A model generated the notes under the pieces. That model was not told the DNA's origin and did no database searches. It was given only the letters and a program-made list of their open reading frames with translations. 34,989 bases of DNA from Candidatus Moranbacteria bacterium GW2011_GWC2_40_12 (GTDB lineage: Bacteria > Patescibacteriota > Minisyncoccia > Moranbacterales > UBA11712): NCBI GenBank assembly GCA_000995965.1, contig LBYD01000006.1, positions 1-34,989 on the forward strand. Direction: 5' to 3'. The translations under genes were made by a program, and so were the position numbers. Shown in pieces: positions 30,717 through 34,989 of this stretch (positions are counted from its first letter, which is position 1; every line of letters starts with the position of its first letter).

Positions 30717-32392
30717 AAAATATTTTCTCAAAAATCGTTTTCTTTCTTCTCATCTCATTTTCTGTTTTCGGCATGGCGCCGGAAACAAGGGCGGCCAGTG
30801 CCGGGAAGCTGGGCATCCTGCCGGCTTTTCCCGATCCGGAGCGAGAGCTGACGAAGAGCTGGTTTTTATACGGGGTCGGCCGGGGCGAAGGGAAAAAAGA
30901 CGCGGTGAAAATCATCAACAGCGGAGACGCGACGAAAATCGTCAAAGTCTATGCGGTGGACGCGGTGAATACCCGAGAAGGATCTTTCGCGCTGCTCGAC
31001 GAATCGTCGCCAAGGAACGGGATCGGGAAATGGGTCAAATTGGCCTCCGAGACGCTCGAAGTTCCGGCGAAATCAGCGAAACTTGACCCTTTCGAAATCA
31101 ACGTTCCTGAAAACGCCGAAGCCGGGGACCATCTCGGCGGAATTGTGGTTGAGGAGGTTGATCCCAAGAACAATTTGTCCGGAACGGGCGTCAATATCGT
31201 GAGCCGGGTGGGAGTTAGGATATATGAGACAGTTCCGGGAGAGATCAAAAAAGATTTCACAATTGACAATTTCAGCCGGAGACAAGGACCCAAAGAAGGC
31301 AGAAATTGGCTGAGGGATATTTTGGGATTCGGAAAGAGGTCTGTTTTTGAAGCCGATATCACCAACACGGGAAACGTGAGGCTCTCTCCGGAAGCAAAAA
31401 TCGAGGTGAAAAATATTTTTGGCCGGAAGATCGCGGATCTCAAAGACGAAAAACACGGAGTTGTTTTTCCGAAAAGTTCGGAAACGGAGATCATGTTTTG
31501 GGAAAAAATGCCGCTCGCGGGCCGCTGTCAAGCAATTCTCACAATTTCGGCATTGGCTCCGGACGGATCGCGCCTCGACCCAAAGACAAAAGAAATTTCA
31601 TTCTGGATTTTTCCCTGGCAATTCATTCTGGTGATTTTGGCTTTCGCGCTTGTTTCGGCCGCTCTCTTTTTCCTCCGGAAGTATCTGCAAAAGATTCTCT
31701 GGAGAAATCTTCCGATTCGCACGGTTTCCGGAAGTGAGAGCCTCCGGGAAATCGGGAAAGAATTTGCGGTTAGCTGGCAGAAGATAGCGGCGATAAACAA
31801 TCTGAAAAAACCCTACAGCCTGAAAAAAGGAGATAAATTGCGCATTCCCATTTTTCCGAAAGGCAGCAGCAGAATTCACATGTCTCCGGAGGGCTGGCAG
31901 AAGCTCAAAAAAGCAATTCTCGCGAGGAGAATGATTGTCGCGGCACTGGTTTTGGCTGTTTGCGCCGGCGCGGTCATTTTCTGGCAGGCCTCAAAAAAAA
32001 TTGGCGCCGGACCGCCCCGCCAAAAAAATCGAGTTTCAGAAAATAGCGAAGCGGCGAAAGGAGAATCAGACCAGCTCACAAAAACCGGAGCCCCCAAAAG
32101 ATCGGCGGTATCAGTCAGCGTTCTGGCTCCCTCGGGCTCCGATCCGGTTTCGAGCCAAAGGCTGGTGAGAAAATTGGAGCTCGTGGGATACAAGCTGGAA
32201 CCGGTTTTAGCCCGAAGGAGCGAATACACGCTGACGACGATTGAATACGGAGCGGGCGGAAAGGAAATGGCGGAAATGCTCAAAGCCGATCTCGGCGTGT
32301 CCGATCCGGTCAATCTGGTCGAAAAAGAGAATCTTGAAAAAGACGCCGTCATTTGGAATTTTCTCCCCAAAAACGCGTTTCTTGAAATATAA
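30713..32392 (+). CDS. Envelope protein: DUF916-like domain, LysM-like domain and LytR C-terminal-like domain
   Basis: 559 residues. A signal peptide (SKIVFFLLISFSVFGMAPETRA) is followed by a beta-rich DUF916/WxL-binding-like region (SWFLYGVGRGEGKKDAVKI, VVEEVDPKNNLSGTGVNIVS). Membrane helix ~299-322 (FILVILAFALVSAALFFL) precedes a LysM-like domain ~341-385 (VSGSESLREIGKEFAVSWQ, KIAAINNLKKPYSLKKGDKL). A second helix ~406-426 (MIVAALVLAVCAGAVIF) precedes a LytR_C-like domain (VSVLAPSGSDPVSSQRLVRK, LELVGYKLEP). Positive charges flank both helices on the LysM side (RKYLQKILWRN; KLKKAILARR), which predicts that the LysM-like domain is cytoplasmic. It is coupled to the previous gene and 14 nt before the next one. 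Confidence 0.75.
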   Translation: MKNIFSKIVFFLLISFSVFGMAPETRAASAGKLGILPAFPDPERELTKSWFLYGVGRGEGKKDAVKIINSGDATKIVKVYAVDAVNTREGSFALLDESSPRNGIGKWVKLASETLEVPAKSAKLDPFEINVPENAEAGDHLGGIVVEEVDPKNNLSGTGVNIVSRVGVRIYETVPGEIKKDFTIDNFSRRQGPKEGRNWLRDILGFGKRSVFEADITNTGNVRLSPEAKIEVKNIFGRKIADLKDEKHGVVFPKSSETEIMFWEKMPLAGRCQAILTISALAPDGSRLDPKTKEISFWIFPWQFILVILAFALVSAALFFLRKYLQKILWRNLPIRTVSGSESLREIGKEFAVSWQKIAAINNLKKPYSLKKGDKLRIPIFPKGSSRIHMSPEGWQKLKKAILARRMIVAALVLAVCAGAVIFWQASKKIGAGPPRQKNRVSENSEAAKGESDQLTKTGAPKRSAVSVSVLAPSGSDPVSSQRLVRKLELVGYKLEPVLARRSEYTLTTIEYGAGGKEMAEMLKADLGVSDPVNLVEKENLEKDAVIWNFLPKNAFLEI

Positions 32393-32406
32393 CGTTCACA
32401 ATCGAG

Positions 32407-34989
32407 ATGCTGATAAATAAAAACAAAAAAATATCCTTGATCCTTCCGGCAATTCTCGCAATCGTGATTTTTGTTTTTTCTGCGACCTTGTCGCGCGCTT
32501 CGGTTTTGAAGCAGTTCAACTACCAGGGCCGGCTGACGGATACCTTGGACGTGGCGGTGACGGACGGCCTTTATGATTTTGAATTCAAAATATATACCGT
32601 GGCGGGAGGCGGTTCGGCGGACTGGACGGAGACCTGGAGCGCCGCGACTTTGTGGACGGAAACGGGAGCGACGACCATCAGCGACGGAAACGGCGGCAAC
32701 GGATGCGCGACCGGAACAAAAAAAATAGCCTATGCTGCTGACACGAACGAAAATTCCCTGAAAGCCGGACAGCAGATTTGGAACACGACCCTTGCCAGCC
32801 CCGAAAGCACCGTCATCGAATCGGTGGACACCGGAGGAAACGTGATTTGCGCCTATCCGCCGGCCCAGACCTGGAACGACAATGACGACCTCACCAACCG
32901 CATTTATGTGAAGAGCGGAATTTTCAACGTCCAGCTGGGATCCGTCACCGACCTTTCGGTTGATTTCACCGGGGGAGCGTATTATCTCGGCGTCAAAATC
33001 GGAGCGGACAGCGAAATGATTCCCCGGAAAAAAATCGGTTCCACGCCGGAGGCGATAAATTCAAACAATCTTTCCGGCGACGGGATAGTCGATCTTGACA
33101 ACACTTCAACCGCACAGGACGCGGCGAACATCAATTATAACCCGGCGAGCGGAACGCATGACGCGCTCGACGTCACTTACGGGTCCGGCGGGGGAACCGG
33201 AACCGCTCTCAAAGTGACGCAGTCCGGGACGGGAGACATCCTGAATTTATTCGATGGCGCGGACGAAGTCTTCACGGTGTTGAACGGCGGCAACGTTGGC
33301 ATCAATACGACCGCTCCCGGCAACAAGCTCACCGTCTCCGGCGGAGTGGGGATTGGAACCACTGCTCCGGGTTCAGTCTTCCTCTCCACCGCCGCTCCGG
33401 ACGGAGGAATGATCATTGAGGGAAATGTGGGAATCGGCACGACGAATCCGGGGGTAAAACTGGATGTGGAAGGTAGTGCATTTTTTGGCGATACTGATGA
33501 AATTCAGCTACTTGACGAAGGAGGATATGGCAAATTAAGTCTAACGAGCGGTGTTATAGCAAGTACAAGTTCACTTACAGTGTCTTCGGAAAACGGAGAT
33601 TCAACATATTTATCAAAGTATGGAAATATTTTAATATCAGCTCAGGGAAGAAACACGGCTAATAAAGGAAATATTTATTTCGCCGCCTCGCCGTCTGCCT
33701 ATGACAACAGTAATATTGTAGTGACCTTTGAATCTTCCGGCAACGTCGGCATCGGCAACTCCGCGCCCGCCGGAATTTTCCATGTCGGCATCGGAAACAC
33801 CACCCCGCTGTTTGTTTCAACAGTCGGCAATGTGGGAATCGGCACGACGAATCCGGGGGCGGCTTTGGAAGTTGCATCTGGTTCTTTGATTGTTAAAAAC
33901 GGCCAGGCTACCGGTTTAACTTTGAGTCACTATCAAATAACTGGCGGTGGTTCGGGAGTATCCTTGGTAAAAGGTAGTGCTTCGGTAGGAATTAACGCAA
34001 CTGATAATATTACTCTTCATTCGCACGCTTCCAAGTTGATGACGTTTGAAGTTAATCAATACAACGGAGCAATTACAGATCAGGCTTTTACCTTTAAAAC
34101 ATCCCAAGATACGACAAGCTGGAACACCATGTTGGATAGAATGACGATGCTTGCGAACGGCAACGTCGGCATCGGGACGACCGCGCCCGCCGGAATTTTC
34201 CATGTCGGCATCGGAAACACCACGCCGCTGTTTGTTTCCTCGACGGGAAATGTGGGAATCGGGACGACGAATCCAACAGAACATCTCGTCATCGGTTCGA
34301 CCAGTTCATCTGCCAATGAAATACTGAAAATAACTGGAAAAGCGGACGTGGCTATCCAACTTATCGCCGATACGGACAATGACACGGAAACCCACAATCC
34401 ATATATAGAGTTCAGTCAGGACGGAGATCTCGTCAACGCTGTTTTCGGCCTTACCGGAAGCGCAGGTTATGATCCCAAAGGAAACTCATATTCTCACGCA
34501 ATTGCCAACGCCCTGCTCATTGGCGGAGTCACGCTTGACCCTGCCATACAGTTCGGAACACATGGAGACGTTCGTATGACCATAGACAGCGATGGCAACG
34601 TCGGTATCGGAACGACCAGTCCGATTGACAACTTTCATGTCCGCGAGGGCTATTCGAGCGAGGGGCTGGTCACGCCCGAAACCCAAAGCGTCGCACTTTT
34701 TCAAAGGAACTCCACCAGCGGATACAATTCATATATAACCATTGCCTCCGGATCACAGGCATACGCGGGAATCCATTTTGGAGATTATGCCGATGTTGAT
34801 GCCGGTCGGATAATCTATGACAATTCGGGCAATAGTTTGAACTTCTTTACCAATGCCACGCAACAAGTCACAATCAATTCTTCCGGCTACGTCGGAATCG
34901 GCACCACCAATCCCGCCCGGCTTCTCAATGTCGCCGGAGCGATGAGACTCGATTCAGTTTCCACCCCGGGCTCGCCGGCTCTGGGCGAT
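32407..34989 (+). CDS. GNVGIGTT-repeat secreted surface protein, 3'-truncated by the window
   Basis: The frame is open from ATG 32407 to the window edge (861 residues); the ORF track omits it because no stop is reached. A signal peptide (ISLILPAILAIVIFVFSATLSRA) is followed by a conserved N-terminal domain (VLKQFNYQGRLTDTLDVAVT, DGLYDFEFKIYTVAGGGSA, IPRKKIGSTPEAINSNNLSG), known from tail-fibre-like proteins. A long series of GNVGIGTTxP repeats then begins near nt 33289. Two segments 420 nt apart (33739-33853 and 34159-34273) are nearly identical. A C-terminal S74 chaperone/peptidase domain is expected beyond the window. It is paralogous to the broken gene at 3-1705; nt 33301-33450 align to 21-170. 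Confidence 0.85.
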   Translation, partial: MLINKNKKISLILPAILAIVIFVFSATLSRASVLKQFNYQGRLTDTLDVAVTDGLYDFEFKIYTVAGGGSADWTETWSAATLWTETGATTISDGNGGNGCATGTKKIAYAADTNENSLKAGQQIWNTTLASPESTVIESVDTGGNVICAYPPAQTWNDNDDLTNRIYVKSGIFNVQLGSVTDLSVDFTGGAYYLGVKIGADSEMIPRKKIGSTPEAINSNNLSGDGIVDLDNTSTAQDAANINYNPASGTHDALDVTYGSGGGTGTALKVTQSGTGDILNLFDGADEVFTVLNGGNVGINTTAPGNKLTVSGGVGIGTTAPGSVFLSTAAPDGGMIIEGNVGIGTTNPGVKLDVEGSAFFGDTDEIQLLDEGGYGKLSLTSGVIASTSSLTVSSENGDSTYLSKYGNILISAQGRNTANKGNIYFAASPSAYDNSNIVVTFESSGNVGIGNSAPAGIFHVGIGNTTPLFVSTVGNVGIGTTNPGAALEVASGSLIVKNGQATGLTLSHYQITGGGSGVSLVKGSASVGINATDNITLHSHASKLMTFEVNQYNGAITDQAFTFKTSQDTTSWNTMLDRMTMLANGNVGIGTTAPAGIFHVGIGNTTPLFVSSTGNVGIGTTNPTEHLVIGSTSSSANEILKITGKADVAIQLIADTDNDTETHNPYIEFSQDGDLVNAVFGLTGSAGYDPKGNSYSHAIANALLIGGVTLDPAIQFGTHGDVRMTIDSDGNVGIGTTSPIDNFHVREGYSSEGLVTPETQSVALFQRNSTSGYNSYITIASGSQAYAGIHFGDYADVDAGRIIYDNSGNSLNFFTNATQQVTINSSGYVGIGTTNPARLLNVAGAMRLDSVSTPGSPALGD
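33739..34273 (+). repeat. Internal direct repeat in the GNVGIGTT protein
   Basis: The ~115-nt units 33739-33853 and 34159-34273 encode GNVGIG..APAGIFHVGIGN and TTPLFVS..GNVGIGTTNP, with only a few differences. They are exactly 420 nt apart, which suggests an in-frame duplication of 140 codons followed by divergence of the spacer. Confidence 0.85.

Overview
The window is about 35 kb of bacterial chromosome with every convincing gene on the + strand. It most resembles a member of the Candidate Phyla Radiation (Patescibacteria, probably the Parcubacteria side). The signs are giant secreted LamG/DUF2341 proteins, secreted proteins with GNVGIGTT repeats and an S74-type C-terminus, many small palindromes between and inside genes, several RAYT-type (IS200-like) transposase genes, and a compact housekeeping set. 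UGA is used as a stop, so the recoded SR1/Gracilibacteria lineages are unlikely. This placement comes from gene content read by eye, not from a search.

Layout. (1) 1-1705: the 3' end of a GNVGIGTT-repeat/S74 surface protein broken by two frameshifts. (2) 1723-9479: a large LamG-repeat surface protein gene between two RAYT cassettes, interrupted at about 6238-6959 by an insert encoding a four-helix-bundle (S23/IVP, bAvd-like) protein. (3) 9489-16948: an F-type ATP synthase operon atpI/Z-B-E-F-H-A-G-[NUDIX]-D-C, with a hairpin or palindrome in most of its gene gaps and an unexpected NUDIX-like gene between atpG and atpD. (4) 17039-18124: a beta-carbonic-anhydrase-like gene and a second protein that may be a degenerate relative of it. 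(5) 18230-26038: leuS, a sugar-1-phosphate nucleotidyltransferase, a secreted beta-helix protein, glmM and glmS. (6) 26046-29029: a third RAYT cassette, an NRAMP-type transporter with an N-terminal HTH-like domain, and uppP. (7) 29030-29524: no gene, but a promoter-like box, a terminator and tandem small palindromes. (8) 29525-34989: a membrane HTH protein and three envelope proteins, the last a second GNVGIGTT-repeat protein that runs off the window.

How it fits together. The ATP synthase operon is complete and appears proton-coupled. GlmS, GlmM and the nucleotidyltransferase could make UDP-GlcNAc (or a related nucleotide sugar) and UppP recycles the lipid carrier, so the right half has a cell-envelope theme. 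The large secreted proteins are likely surface or attachment factors.

The most striking system is a set of short odd-length palindromes (19-35 bp, or doubled to 45-48 bp) whose 5-nt centre always fits YTNAR. Each of the three RAYT genes is bracketed by its own palindrome sequence. Copies sit in frame inside leuS, glmM, uppP, the LamG gene, the start of the NRAMP gene and two of the RAYT genes themselves. This recalls the Rickettsia palindromic elements, but here a candidate transposase family sits beside them. One uppP copy carries a single change that removes an in-frame TAG.
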